Shown: one piece after another, positions 16,831 through 25,737 of the stretch | Layout of the letters: each line of letters opens with the position of its first letter | How positions within the stretch are numbered: the first letter of the stretch is position 1 | Notes under the pieces: model-generated | Seen by the model: only the letters and a program-made list of their open reading frames with translations | Told to the model about the DNA's origin: nothing | Databases searched by the model: none | Made by a program: the position numbers and the translations under genes | Source of the DNA: Hellea sp965224755 | GTDB lineage: Bacteria > Pseudomonadota > Alphaproteobacteria > Caulobacterales > Maricaulaceae | Direction: 5' to 3' | DNA length: 64,000 bases | NCBI GenBank assembly: GCA_965224755.1 | Contig: OZ245061.1 | Location: 2,046,001 to 2,110,000, forward strand

Positions 16831-17742
16831 TCACAACCGCTCTCCAATCCGCCGGATTTCCCATTCCAAATCTACACCCTGTGTCTCTTTCACTTTCGTC
16901 CGCATCGCCTCGCCAAGCGCTTCCAAATCCGCCGCCGTAGCTTCGCCTGTATTGATCATAAAATTACAATGTTTCTCGCTCATCTGCGCGCCGCCGATTT
17001 TAAACCCCCGCCCGCCCGCGGCGTCAATAACTTGCCAAGCCCCGCGCCCGCCCGATTGCGCCGGGTCGGGATTCTTAAAAGTCGAGCCGCCGGTCTTCTC
17101 GCGAATGGGCTGGCTGTCCTCGCGCTTGCTTGTGATGTCGTCCATACGGGACCTAATCACGTCAGGGCTATCCGCTGTTCCGGCAAAAACGGCTTCAACA
17201 AATATCAGATCATCAGGCGCATCGCTATGGCGGTAACTATAGCCCAATTCTTCTAGCGGCATAACCTGTCTGCGCCCCGTGCGGTCGAGGGCTACAGCCT
17301 CGACTAAAACATCTTTAGTTTCAACGCCGTAACAGCCGGCATTCATGCGAAGGGCGCCGCCAATCGTGCCGGGAATACCGGCGTAAAACTCCAAGCCTGC
17401 AATACCCGCCTTGGCGGCTTCTTTCGCCACTCTATTGTCAAGCGCCGCCGTCCCGGCTCGCAGCGTTAGGCCCGCAGTCTCTATCTTGGCAAAGCTCGGC
17501 CCAAGGCGCACGACGACGCCCTTTACGCCGCCGTCCCGTACCAACGTATTCGAGGCCACGCCCAACACCTGCACCGCAATATCATCTGGGGTTGACGCCA
17601 GAAAATGCGCCAAATCCGCCTCGTCTTTCGGGATGAATAAAACCTCCGCAGGCCCGCCAACCCGCAGCCATGTATAAGGCGCGAGCAGGACATTGGCGGA
17701 AAGCTTTCCGCGCACGGGTGGGAGTTGGTCTATGAGGCTCAC
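16831..17742 (-). CDS. murB: UDP-N-acetylenolpyruvoylglucosamine reductase
   Basis: 303 residues, a type I-like FAD enzyme that reduces the enolpyruvyl ether to UDP-MurNAc. FAD-binding motifs are visible: TWLRVGGPAEVLFIP near residue 25, GIPGTIGGALRMNAGCYG near 130, and GGSTFKNP near 217, where the Ser is the catalytic proton donor. It starts with GTG at 17742; the nearest alternative ATG would cut the domain. Both its flanking gaps contain copies of the same REP-like repeat. Confidence 0.96.
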   Translation of the reverse strand: MSLIDQLPPVRGKLSANVLLAPYTWLRVGGPAEVLFIPKDEADLAHFLASTPDDIAVQVLGVASNTLVRDGGVKGVVVRLGPSFAKIETAGLTLRAGTAALDNRVAKEAAKAGIAGLEFYAGIPGTIGGALRMNAGCYGVETKDVLVEAVALDRTGRRQVMPLEELGYSYRHSDAPDDLIFVEAVFAGTADSPDVIRSRMDDITSKREDSQPIREKTGGSTFKNPDPAQSGGRGAWQVIDAAGGRGFKIGGAQMSEKHCNFMINTGEATAADLEALGEAMRTKVKETQGVDLEWEIRRIGERL

Positions 17743-17781
17743 GTCTCACCCCATTCAGTTACTCCGCACACCCTTTTTACC

Positions 17782-17862
17782 TGTCCCCCGCCTTGAGCGG
17801 GGGTCTCCAGCCTTTGTGACAGCACTCCAATTGGAGGAGGCCCCCGCTCAAGGCGGAGGACA
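17782..17862. repeat. REP-like inverted repeat, copy 2 (murC-murB gap)
   Basis: Arms 17782-17808 and 17836-17862 (27 bp, two mismatches) with a 27-bp spacer. The arms are nearly identical to copy 1 at 16736-16816, whereas the spacers differ, showing that the arms are the conserved unit. Confidence 0.85.
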
Positions 17863-17890
17863 CTGAAAGGGGAAAGGTTAGGGACGAGAC

Positions 17891-19336
17891 TCATGCCTCG
17901 TCCAAATTCTGCGCCAAATCCGCCGCCCAATACGTGATGTCCCCGGCCCCCAAGCAAACAACGACATCACCCTTTTCGAGCTTTGGTTTTAGCGTGGCTG
18001 CGAGCGTGTCTTTGGTGATAGATTGCGCCTGTTTATGGCCGTGAGAGGTCAGGCTCTCGACGAGGCTTGGCCCGCTAATACCCTCTATCGGCGGTTCGCC
18101 CGCCGCATAAACATCGGCGATATAGACATGGTCGGCATCATTAAAACAGGTTGAGAAGTCTTCAAACAAATCCGAGAGCCTTGAATAACGGTGCGGCTGC
18201 ATCACGGCGTGGACTTTGCCTTTGGAGACTTGCCGCGCGGCCTGAAGCACGGCGGCGATTTCGACAGGATGGTGGCCGTAATCGTCGATAATGGCCACCC
18301 CGTTCCAATCTCCGACATGGGTAAAGCGGCGCTTGACGCCGCCGAAACTATCCAGCCCGGCTCGGACTTGAGCTTCGGTCACGCCTAACTCGCGCGAGAC
18401 CGCAATGGCGGAGAGCACGTTTTGGGTATTATGTTTGCCCGCCATCGGCAGAAACAAACCGTCCCAACGCTCTTCAATGCCGTCAACGCCGCGAAAGACG
18501 ACATCAAAGCGCGTACCGGTCGGCTCAAGTTTTAAATTTTCCGCCCGCACATCTGCCTGCGGATTAAAGCCGTAAGTGATGACGCGGCGGTCGGTCACGC
18601 GGGCGACCAGCGCCTGCACTTCGGGGTGGTCGATACACAGCACCGCAAAACCATAAAAGGGCAGGTTTTCGACGAAAGTGTCGAAGGCTTTGCGCAGCAC
18701 ATCGAAATCGCCGTAATGTTCCATATGTTCAGGATCGATATTGGTGACCACCGCCACAGTCGGGAATAACTTAAGAAATGAACCATCGGATTCGTCCGCT
18801 TCGACCACCATCCATTTGCCCATACCGAGCTTAGCGTTAGAGCCGTAAGCATTGATAATTCCGCCATTGATAACGGTCGGATCGAGCCCGCCGCCTTCAA
18901 GCAGCGCCGCGATCATCGTCGTCGTTGTCGTCTTGCCGTGGGTGCCGCCAACAGCCACTGCCCATTTCAGGCGCATCAACTCGGCCAGCATTTCGGCGCG
19001 GCGCACAACCGGAATTGATCGGGCGCGCGCTTCAACAAGCTCTGGATTATCGGGCTTAATCGCAGAGGACATGACAATCGCCCCCGCGCCGTGCACTTGC
19101 TCGGCCTTTTGCCCAAGATAGATAGTCGCGCCTAATTTTTCGAGGCGCTTGGTAATCGCGCTCTCGCGCCCGTCAGAGCCTTGCACCTGATAGCCAAGAT
19201 TGAGCATGACTTCGGCAATGCCGGACATGCCAATACCGCCAATGCCGACAAAATGTATCGGCCCAGTATCAAAAGGCACTTGGGTCGCCATGGCCCGTTC
19301 CATCTGGGCGCGTTGTTTTAAGTCCGGTTGAGGCAT
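17891..19336 (-). CDS. murC: UDP-N-acetylmuramate--L-alanine ligase
   Basis: About 481 residues from the ATG at 19336. MurC adds the first amino acid, L-Ala, to UDP-MurNAc. The UDP-binding HFVGIGGIGMSGIAEVML motif, the ATP loop GGTHGKTTTTTMIA, and VVEADESDGSFLK are intact, as is the YGHHPVEIAAVL region. The open frame runs 39 codons further upstream into murG, but the ATG at 19336, eleven bases after the murG stop, fits the family; 19303 and 19291 are alternatives. Part of the lipid II precursor operon. Confidence 0.95.
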   Translation of the reverse strand: MPQPDLKQRAQMERAMATQVPFDTGPIHFVGIGGIGMSGIAEVMLNLGYQVQGSDGRESAITKRLEKLGATIYLGQKAEQVHGAGAIVMSSAIKPDNPELVEARARSIPVVRRAEMLAELMRLKWAVAVGGTHGKTTTTTMIAALLEGGGLDPTVINGGIINAYGSNAKLGMGKWMVVEADESDGSFLKLFPTVAVVTNIDPEHMEHYGDFDVLRKAFDTFVENLPFYGFAVLCIDHPEVQALVARVTDRRVITYGFNPQADVRAENLKLEPTGTRFDVVFRGVDGIEERWDGLFLPMAGKHNTQNVLSAIAVSRELGVTEAQVRAGLDSFGGVKRRFTHVGDWNGVAIIDDYGHHPVEIAAVLQAARQVSKGKVHAVMQPHRYSRLSDLFEDFSTCFNDADHVYIADVYAAGEPPIEGISGPSLVESLTSHGHKQAQSITKDTLAATLKPKLEKGDVVVCLGAGDITYWAADLAQNLDEA

Positions 19337-19346
19337 AGTGCCGTCT

Positions 19347-20444
19347 TCATGGTTGAGCAGCTGAAATGACCAGCTCGGCCAATTCGTCTGCGGCGTTGGG
19401 GCGGCCTGCCTGTTTTGCACGTCGGGCCGCGGCTTTAAGCCAGTTCGAATCATTTAATCTTGCCTCCAACGTAGTTTTCACACGCTCTGGCGTAAACTCT
19501 GATTCCGGCAAAATATCGGCGGCATCAAGGCGGGCAAGCGTCAAAGCATTGACCGTTTGATGGTCATCCATGGCAATTTTGAGCGGCACCAGAAGCGAAG
19601 GCTTGCCCATAACCGCAATTTCAGAGACGGAAGATGCCCCCGCCCGTCCGACAATATAATGCGCTTTGGCGAGATGGGTTTCGATATCTGAGAAGAAAGT
19701 CTCGCAAATTGCGTCCACGCCCGCCTCTTTATAAACCGCTTTAGCTTTACCTTGATATTCGGGGCGGGTTTGTTGCACGACCTTAAGGCGCTTGCGCATT
19801 TTGGCGGGTAAGAGCGCAATGGCAGCAGGCATGGTTTCGCCAATAATTTTTGCGCCAAGACTGCCGCCCACGATCAGGAGATGAATGTTCTTTTTAGGCG
19901 GTGAATAGCTTTTAGGAATGGCCGCAATAATCTGCTCCCGCAAAGGATTGCCTGTGCAGATATGGCTTGCCCCTTGCGGCAGTCTTTGCAGCTCTTCAAA
20001 GCCCGAGGCGACATACGAAGCCTTGGCGGCAAAGACGCGGTTAACCCGCCCGAGCACGGCATTTTGTTCATGGATAATGGTCGGCACGCCTATGCCCTGC
20101 GCGGCGCGCATAGCGGGGAAAGCCGGATAGCCGCCAAATCCGACAACGACATCGGGCTTCCATTCAGCGATGAATTTGCGCGCTTGCATCACGCCTTTGG
20201 CTAATTTGAACGTGCCTAAAATCGCGGCGACAGGACGGCGGGGCGTGATGCTCGCCGCTTTCACTTCGATGATAGTATCTGCGGGAATGCGGCCTGCATG
20301 TTTTTTGCCGCGCGCGTCCGTCATCATAGCGATGTCCCAGCCCTCTCCTTCTATCATCCGGGCTTTCAGGGTTTCGGCAAGGGCTTGCGCGGGAAACATA
20401 TGGCCGCCCGTGCCGCCTGCGGCCAGTAAAAGCCTATTCGCCAT
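19347..20444 (-). CDS. murG: lipid II synthase MurG (GlcNAc transferase)
   Basis: About 365 residues. MurG transfers GlcNAc from UDP-GlcNAc to lipid I on the inner membrane face. The N-terminal LLLAAGGTGGHMFPAQALAE motif starts directly after the chosen ATG at 20444, which overlaps the end of ftsW by 11 bases; the frame remains open 28 codons upstream but those residues are not MurG-like. The donor-site region GRAGASSVSEIAVMGKPSLLVPL and DDHQTVNA are present in the C-terminal GT-B domain. Followed by murC. Confidence 0.95.
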   Translation of the reverse strand: MANRLLLAAGGTGGHMFPAQALAETLKARMIEGEGWDIAMMTDARGKKHAGRIPADTIIEVKAASITPRRPVAAILGTFKLAKGVMQARKFIAEWKPDVVVGFGGYPAFPAMRAAQGIGVPTIIHEQNAVLGRVNRVFAAKASYVASGFEELQRLPQGASHICTGNPLREQIIAAIPKSYSPPKKNIHLLIVGGSLGAKIIGETMPAAIALLPAKMRKRLKVVQQTRPEYQGKAKAVYKEAGVDAICETFFSDIETHLAKAHYIVGRAGASSVSEIAVMGKPSLLVPLKIAMDDHQTVNALTLARLDAADILPESEFTPERVKTTLEARLNDSNWLKAAARRAKQAGRPNAADELAELVISAAQP

Positions 20445-21579
20445 AGCCGTAAGCTCCGGGGCGGTTGCGCGTGAAAGACAAGATAAGCCCTGCTGTAAAA
20501 CACAAAGCGAGCATAGAAGAGCCGCCATAGGAAATGAACGGCAAGGTCATGCCTTTGGACGGGGCCATATTGAGGTTGACGAAGAGATTGATGACGACCT
20601 GCATACCGATCATCGTCGCCAAGCCGGCAACCGCGAGCTGGCTGAAATAATCATTGAGTTTAAGCGCATTGCGAAAGCAGCGAATGACAAACCCGGCCAG
20701 CAAAATAATAAGAAACATCGAAATCAGAAACCCGAATTCTTCCACAGTAACGGCAAAGATAAAATCAGTGTGACCATCGGGGAGACTATATTTAACCAAG
20801 CCCTCGCCCGGCCCTCGCCCGAAAAAACCGCCATTGGAAATTGCTTCGAGTGCCTTGTCTGTTTGGTAAGTATCGGAACTATCCGGGCTCATGAATTTCT
20901 CCACGCGGGCCCTTACATGCGGCAAAGTCATATAGGCCCCGACCGCCCCGATGATGGAAATGCTCAACATGAAGAGCACCCATCCGAGGGATAGGCCTGC
21001 GAAGAAGAATACAGCGGCAAAGCAGAGCGTGAGCAGGAATGACTGACCGAAATCAGGCTGGCTTATCAGGAGCGCTACCAGCACTAGGTAAGTGGCAAAA
21101 ACAATGGCGACAGCTGGCACATTGGGGTCACGTTTATTTACTGAAAACATCCAGGCGGCAAAGACAATAAAGGCGGGTTTGGCAAATTCTGATGGCTGCA
21201 AACCTAAAGGCCCAATACGGAACCAACGAGTCGCGCCTTTCACTTCATAGCCGATAGACGGCAATAGCAACATAAGACCTAAGGCCCCGATCAAAGCTAA
21301 TATTCCTATACGCCGTGCATTACTGGGCGTCATGAGCGAAAGAATGAAAGCGCCCGCCAATCCGGCTATGACAAACAAACCCTGACGATAAAGAAAATAA
21401 AACGGATTATCCAAACCCATCCTAGCGCTCGCGGCAGGCGACGCGGCCATGCCCAATATCAATCCTGCGCCAATCAGGCAGACCAGAAAGCCGAGCGTGA
21501 TATGATCAACACTGCGCCACCACTCGCCAAGAATGGAGCGGTTGGTACGCGAGGGTAAAAATGTAGTTGCGAAGGCCAT
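20434..21579 (-). CDS. ftsW: SEDS peptidoglycan polymerase FtsW
   Basis: 381 residues, strongly hydrophobic with about ten membrane segments. FtsW polymerises lipid II at the septum as partner of FtsI. SEDS landmarks: PFYFLYRQGLFVIAG, GATRWFRIGPLGLQPSEFAKPAFI (conserved periplasmic loop with the catalytic region), ISQPDFGQSFLLT, and the C-terminal GMTLPFISYGGSSMLALC. It lies between murD and murG, with a 264-bp gap upstream that holds the 209-nt structured repeat. Confidence 0.96.
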   Translation of the reverse strand: MAFATTFLPSRTNRSILGEWWRSVDHITLGFLVCLIGAGLILGMAASPAASARMGLDNPFYFLYRQGLFVIAGLAGAFILSLMTPSNARRIGILALIGALGLMLLLPSIGYEVKGATRWFRIGPLGLQPSEFAKPAFIVFAAWMFSVNKRDPNVPAVAIVFATYLVLVALLISQPDFGQSFLLTLCFAAVFFFAGLSLGWVLFMLSISIIGAVGAYMTLPHVRARVEKFMSPDSSDTYQTDKALEAISNGGFFGRGPGEGLVKYSLPDGHTDFIFAVTVEEFGFLISMFLIILLAGFVIRCFRNALKLNDYFSQLAVAGLATMIGMQVVINLFVNLNMAPSKGMTLPFISYGGSSMLALCFTAGLILSFTRNRPGAYGYGE

Positions 21580-21608
21580 TAGGGTCTGCCGTCCGCTAGG
21601 GGTTTTTC

Positions 21609-21817
21609 AAGACGGAGACGATTTTGCCCGAGGGCTAGGAGCAAAGCGCAAGGAACTGCCTGCAATTTCGAGCATTTGCGACGACGTCCTCGGGCAAAAT
21701 CGTCCCGCCGCGAAGCGGTATGGTCAAAATCGCCTATTTTCGCGTCAAAGAGCCTCGCCGTGTTGACACACGCCTTCGGCTCTTTTCCTAAAACTATGCG
21801 ATTTTGTCTCATATCTT
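21609..21817 (+). repeat. 209-nt structured repeat element, copy 1 (murD-ftsW gap)
   Basis: Occupies nearly the whole gap between murD and ftsW. It contains: a perfect 17-bp stem, GACGATTTTGCCCGAGG at 21617-21633 with its complement at 21688-21704; a small hairpin CCGC-GAA-GCGG; and a third domain with stem CAAAATCGC/GCGATTTTG enclosing AAAGAGCC/GGCTCTTT and CGTGT/ACACG. A same-length copy lies at 44627-44835 in the opposite orientation, with stem differences that preserve pairing. Orientation is given arbitrarily as the reading strand of this copy, antisense to its flanking genes. Confidence 0.8.
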
Positions 21818-21843
21818 GATAAATTCCCTAGCGGAGTCAGACC

Positions 21844-23277
21844 CTATGCAGCTGTCATCCTGTTTTTCTCTTGCTCGAATAAATCAATGATTCGTCGCGT
21901 ATGCTGCCTGAATGCCTCGCCGCGCGTTTCGAAATCCTTAAATTGGTCAAAACTTGCGCAAGCCGGCGAGAGCAAGACGATAGGGTTGGGCTTGCCCGAC
22001 GCCATGGCATCGCGCGTGGCGCAGAGAATAGCCTTCTCCAAATCGCCGGAGACTTTTGTGGCGACCTTTTTCTTTTTCAATGTCTTGTGAAAATCTTTGG
22101 CCGCTTCACCGATAAGATAGGCTTTGGCGATATTCGGGAAGACATCTATCAGGCCGTCAATCCCGCCCGCTTTGGCCTGCCCGCCCGCAATCCAAAAAAT
22201 ATTATCATAGGATTTCAAAGCTTGCAGAGCCGCGTCGGAATTAGTCGCTTTGCTGTCATTGACAAAGCGCACAGGCCCCGCCGAGCCGATAGATTCCATA
22301 CGGTGCGCAAGGCCCGGAAAGCTTAAAATAGTCTCGCCTATGGCCTTGGCGTCAATACCGAGCGACTGAACAGCGGCGTAAGCAGCGGCGGCATTTTGCC
22401 AATTATGCTGGCCTTCCAAAGCTTGCGCTGTGTTGAGATCGCAGACTGCAAAGCTTTTCTTATGCATATTGCAATAGAGCTTGCCCTTCATCACGGAGGC
22501 GCCGCGCCCAAGACATTTATGCGTTGAAATCGGCAGAATGCGGCGGCCATTTTTAGCGGTAAGCTCCGTGCAAATACGGCGGCTATCCGCATCATCGACC
22601 CCTATGACGATGGCGTCATCGTTCGTTTGGTTATCGAAAATGCGTTTCTTGGCGGCTTCATAGCCTGCCATATCGCCGTGCCGTTCGAGATGATCCGGCG
22701 AGAGATTGAGAAAGACGGCGGCATTGGCGCGAAGGCTTTGCGAGCGTTCAAGTTGATAAGATGAGAGTTCGATGACGTAATATTTGCCGGCATGTATCTT
22801 GTCCAAATCAAGTACTCCGCGGCCGATATTACCGCCAATCTCTGCGTCTTTCCCGCAAGCGGTCAGGACATGCCCGATCAGAGCCGTTGTTGTGGATTTA
22901 CCGTTTGTGCCAGTTATGGCAATAATCTTGGGCCGCTCATGTTCAGGGCGCGCAGCCACTTCGCGGGCGAAGATTTCGATATCGCAGATAATTGGGACTT
23001 GAGCGGCGTTAGCGCGCTGCGCTGTCCAATGCGGTTTTGGGAGCCTATCGGGCACGCCCGGAGATAATACCAAAGCCTCAAAGCTATTCCAATCAGCATT
23101 GGTTAAATCGGATATCGTCACCCCCTGCGCGGCAGCCGTATCGCGGGCGCTCTCGCTATCATCCCAAGCGTGAACGCTCGCGCCGCCTTTAGCGAGGGAG
23201 AGCGCGGCGCTCACACCCGTTCGCCCAAGCCCGAAGACCGCGATGTTTTGCCCGTTAAATGTCGCCGCTTTAATCAT
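21844..23277 (-). CDS. murD: UDP-N-acetylmuramoyl-L-alanine--D-glutamate ligase
   Basis: 477 residues. MurD adds D-Glu to UDP-MurNAc-L-Ala. Visible: N-terminal Rossmann-like IAVFGLGRTGVSAALSLAKGG, ATP loop IAITGTNGKSTTTALIGHVL, the ELSSYQLERS segment, LNLSPDHLERHGDMAGYEAAK and the C-terminal FVNDSKATNSDAALQAL and LLSPACASFDQFKDFETRG motifs. Four bases after mraY. The stop is followed by the 209-nt repeat rather than directly by ftsW, so this is one of the few real gaps in the operon. Confidence 0.96.
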   Translation of the reverse strand: MIKAATFNGQNIAVFGLGRTGVSAALSLAKGGASVHAWDDSESARDTAAAQGVTISDLTNADWNSFEALVLSPGVPDRLPKPHWTAQRANAAQVPIICDIEIFAREVAARPEHERPKIIAITGTNGKSTTTALIGHVLTACGKDAEIGGNIGRGVLDLDKIHAGKYYVIELSSYQLERSQSLRANAAVFLNLSPDHLERHGDMAGYEAAKKRIFDNQTNDDAIVIGVDDADSRRICTELTAKNGRRILPISTHKCLGRGASVMKGKLYCNMHKKSFAVCDLNTAQALEGQHNWQNAAAAYAAVQSLGIDAKAIGETILSFPGLAHRMESIGSAGPVRFVNDSKATNSDAALQALKSYDNIFWIAGGQAKAGGIDGLIDVFPNIAKAYLIGEAAKDFHKTLKKKKVATKVSGDLEKAILCATRDAMASGKPNPIVLLSPACASFDQFKDFETRGEAFRQHTRRIIDLFEQEKNRMTAA

Positions 23278-23281
23278 AATA

Positions 23282-24379
23282 TTACCGCAACTTCAGTGTT
23301 GATAATCCAATCAGCGCAAGGACGATTGCGATGATCCAGAAACGAATAACAATGGTGGGTTCGGCCCAGCCCTTTTTCTCGAAATGATGATGGATGGGGG
23401 CCATGCGAAAGACGCGCTTGCCTGTGAGTTTGAAAGAGGCGACCTGCACAATCACAGAAACCGCTTCGAGCACAAACAGTCCGCCGATAATGGCGAGGAC
23501 AATTTCATGTTTGATGGCGACGGCGGTGGAGCCGAGCGCGCCGCCAAGCGCTAACGAGCCGGTATCGCCCATAAAGATCATGGCCGGCGGGGCGTTATAC
23601 CAAAGAAAGCCCAAACTCGCGCCAATGATGGCGCCGAGGAAAATCGTCACTTCGGCTGAGCCCGGCACATAAGGCACGCCAAGATATTCTGAAAACACCG
23701 AGTTGCCGACGAGGTAAGCAATGAAGGCAAGGCTCATACAAGCGATCATCACAGGCACAATGGCGAGGCCGTCAAGACCATCGGTCAGGTTCACAGCATT
23801 GGAAGAGCCAACGATAACGAGGCAGCCAAAGGGAATAAAGAAGAGGCCCAAATTGAGCGTAAAGTCTTTCAGAAACGGAATTGCCAGCCCGGTTTCGAAC
23901 CCGTCAGGGGTCTGCGGAAAGACTTGGATCAGCGCGTAACAGGCCGCCGCAGCTATACCGAATTCCAGCACAATCTTGATCTTGCCGCTAAAGCCTTTGG
24001 GGTTTTGGCGCGAGACTTTGAGGTAATCATCATAAAACCCGATCAGGCCGTAAGCCGCCGTGACCAGCATGACTATCCACAAAAACTGGTTCGTCAGGTC
24101 AGCCCAGAGCAATGTCGAAATCATCACTGAGAGTAATATTAGAAGCCCACCCATGGTCGGCGTGCCGGCCTTTTTGATGATATGCCCTGCGGGCCCGTCT
24201 TCGCGGATGGGCTGTCCCTTGCCCTGTTTGGCGCGCAACATCTTAATCATGCGCGGGCCGAGGATAAAGGCGATTATCATCGAGGTCATCAACGCCCCGC
24301 CAACGCGGAAGGTGATGTAATTAAACAGATTGAAGAGCTGGAAGTCTTCCGAATAGCGCGAGAGAATTTCGTAAAGCAT
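23282..24379 (-). CDS. mraY: phospho-MurNAc-pentapeptide translocase MraY
   Basis: 365 residues with ten predicted membrane segments. MraY attaches phospho-MurNAc-pentapeptide to undecaprenyl phosphate, making lipid I. Landmarks: KAGTPTMGGLLIL, YDDYLKVSRQNPKGFSGK (catalytic Asp pair), SNAVNLTDGLDGLAI, FMGDTGSLALGGAL and RMAPIHHHFEKKGWAEP, all intact. The ATG overlaps the murF stop by one base. Length equals the family norm. Confidence 0.97.
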   Translation of the reverse strand: MLYEILSRYSEDFQLFNLFNYITFRVGGALMTSMIIAFILGPRMIKMLRAKQGKGQPIREDGPAGHIIKKAGTPTMGGLLILLSVMISTLLWADLTNQFLWIVMLVTAAYGLIGFYDDYLKVSRQNPKGFSGKIKIVLEFGIAAAACYALIQVFPQTPDGFETGLAIPFLKDFTLNLGLFFIPFGCLVIVGSSNAVNLTDGLDGLAIVPVMIACMSLAFIAYLVGNSVFSEYLGVPYVPGSAEVTIFLGAIIGASLGFLWYNAPPAMIFMGDTGSLALGGALGSTAVAIKHEIVLAIIGGLFVLEAVSVIVQVASFKLTGKRVFRMAPIHHHFEKKGWAEPTIVIRFWIIAIVLALIGLSTLKLR

Positions 24380-25737
24380 TAGGCCGTTTCCCTTTTTAGC
24401 GAAGCAACTAATTTGCCTAGTCCCACGCCATTTGATCCTTTAACGAGCACCACATCCCCGTCCTTAATTTCGTCTTTCAATGCGCCTAATGCAGATTGCC
24501 AATCCTGTGCCCAAGCCCCGCGCATAGATGGCGGCAGAGCCCTTTTCAGCGCCCGCATAGATTTGCCCGTCATGATAACCTTCGCCACGCCCGCATCTTC
24601 CAATGGGGCGGCGAGCGCGGCGTGCATGTCGATTTCGTCTTTGCCAAGCTCAAACATATCGCCAAGCACAGCGACGCGGCGGCCCGGCTTTAAGCCGAGT
24701 ACATTTATTGCCGCCGCCATGCTGGCGGGGTTGGCATTATAGCTCTCGTCAATCAGAGTGATGGTTTTATCATCAATGGTAAGTGTGTCCGCCCGCCCGC
24801 GTCCGCTTTCTGCGCGAACGCCGCGCAACGCTTTCGCCGCTTTGCGCAGATCAAGCCCGGCCGCATAGGCCACCGCCATACAGGCCGCGCCGTTCATCAC
24901 CCAATGCTCACCCGGAACGAGGAGCGTGACGTCAATCTGCTGGCTGTCGATCCGCAATCTTGTGTTGCTGCCATGTTCATGCGTTTGCGAGGTGACGATG
25001 GTCACGCCGCAATCATCGCCATGCCCGAAAGTAATTATCTTTTTCCCTTTGGCTTTTTGTGTGATACGCGGCGTATGGGGATTGTCCGCGTTCAAAATTA
25101 ATATGGCGTCATCACCCAATCCGTTGATAATTTCGGCTTTGGCATCGGCAATGGCTTCGACATTTCCAAACTGCGCGAGATGCGCGCCGGCCACCGTTGT
25201 GATGAGCGCAATATCAGGATGAAGCAAATTAGATAATTCTGATATTTCGCCTGCATGGTTCATGCCTATTTCGAAAATACCGTAATGCGTGTCTTGCGGC
25301 ATCCGCGCCATGGTTAGCGGAACACCCCAATGGTTATTATATGATTTCAATGACTTATGAGTGTTTTCGAATTTAGAAAACATTACCGATAAGGCTTCTT
25401 TCACGCTGGTTTTACCAACGCTGCCTGTCACTGCTATTCGCAATGCTTGAGAGCGCGCAACCCCTGCTTTTCCTAAATCCTGCAGAGCTTTAAAACTATC
25501 TTTGACGATAATCGCATTGCCTTTCGACACGGGAATTTCAGACAGAACACCGCCTGCCCCTTTCTCTAAAGCCGTCGCTATAAAGTCGTGGCCATCGCGG
25601 GCATCTTTGAGCGGCACAAACAAATCACCTACCTCAATCGTGCGCGTATCAATGGACAGACCGCTCACGGAAAACACGCCGCTCGCCTCGCCGCCTGTGG
25701 CTTTTGCGATATCAGATGATGTCCAAAGCTCAGACAT
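24379..25737 (-). CDS. murF: UDP-MurNAc-tripeptide--D-Ala-D-Ala ligase
   Basis: About 452 residues. MurF joins D-Ala-D-Ala (the Ddl product) to the UDP-MurNAc-tripeptide. ATP loop AVTGSVGKTSVKEALS, the KSYNNHWGVPLTMARMP substrate motif, FEIGMNHAGEI, and IDESYNANPASMAAAI are present. The start at 25737 (MSELW) is chosen because AAGGAG lies upstream; a TTG two codons earlier also opens the frame. It overlaps the murE end by eight bases. Confidence 0.95.
   Translation of the reverse strand: MSELWTSSDIAKATGGEASGVFSVSGLSIDTRTIEVGDLFVPLKDARDGHDFIATALEKGAGGVLSEIPVSKGNAIIVKDSFKALQDLGKAGVARSQALRIAVTGSVGKTSVKEALSVMFSKFENTHKSLKSYNNHWGVPLTMARMPQDTHYGIFEIGMNHAGEISELSNLLHPDIALITTVAGAHLAQFGNVEAIADAKAEIINGLGDDAILILNADNPHTPRITQKAKGKKIITFGHGDDCGVTIVTSQTHEHGSNTRLRIDSQQIDVTLLVPGEHWVMNGAACMAVAYAAGLDLRKAAKALRGVRAESGRGRADTLTIDDKTITLIDESYNANPASMAAAINVLGLKPGRRVAVLGDMFELGKDEIDMHAALAAPLEDAGVAKVIMTGKSMRALKRALPPSMRGAWAQDWQSALGALKDEIKDGDVVLVKGSNGVGLGKLVASLKRETA

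Noticed and set aside
16736..17862. CRISPR-like repeats around murB
   Set aside because: Only two copies, palindromic throughout, separated by a complete gene; fits REP elements, not a CRISPR array.
20170..20994. 274-codon open frame on + across murG/ftsW
   Set aside because: Antisense to two clear dcw genes; no family resemblance.
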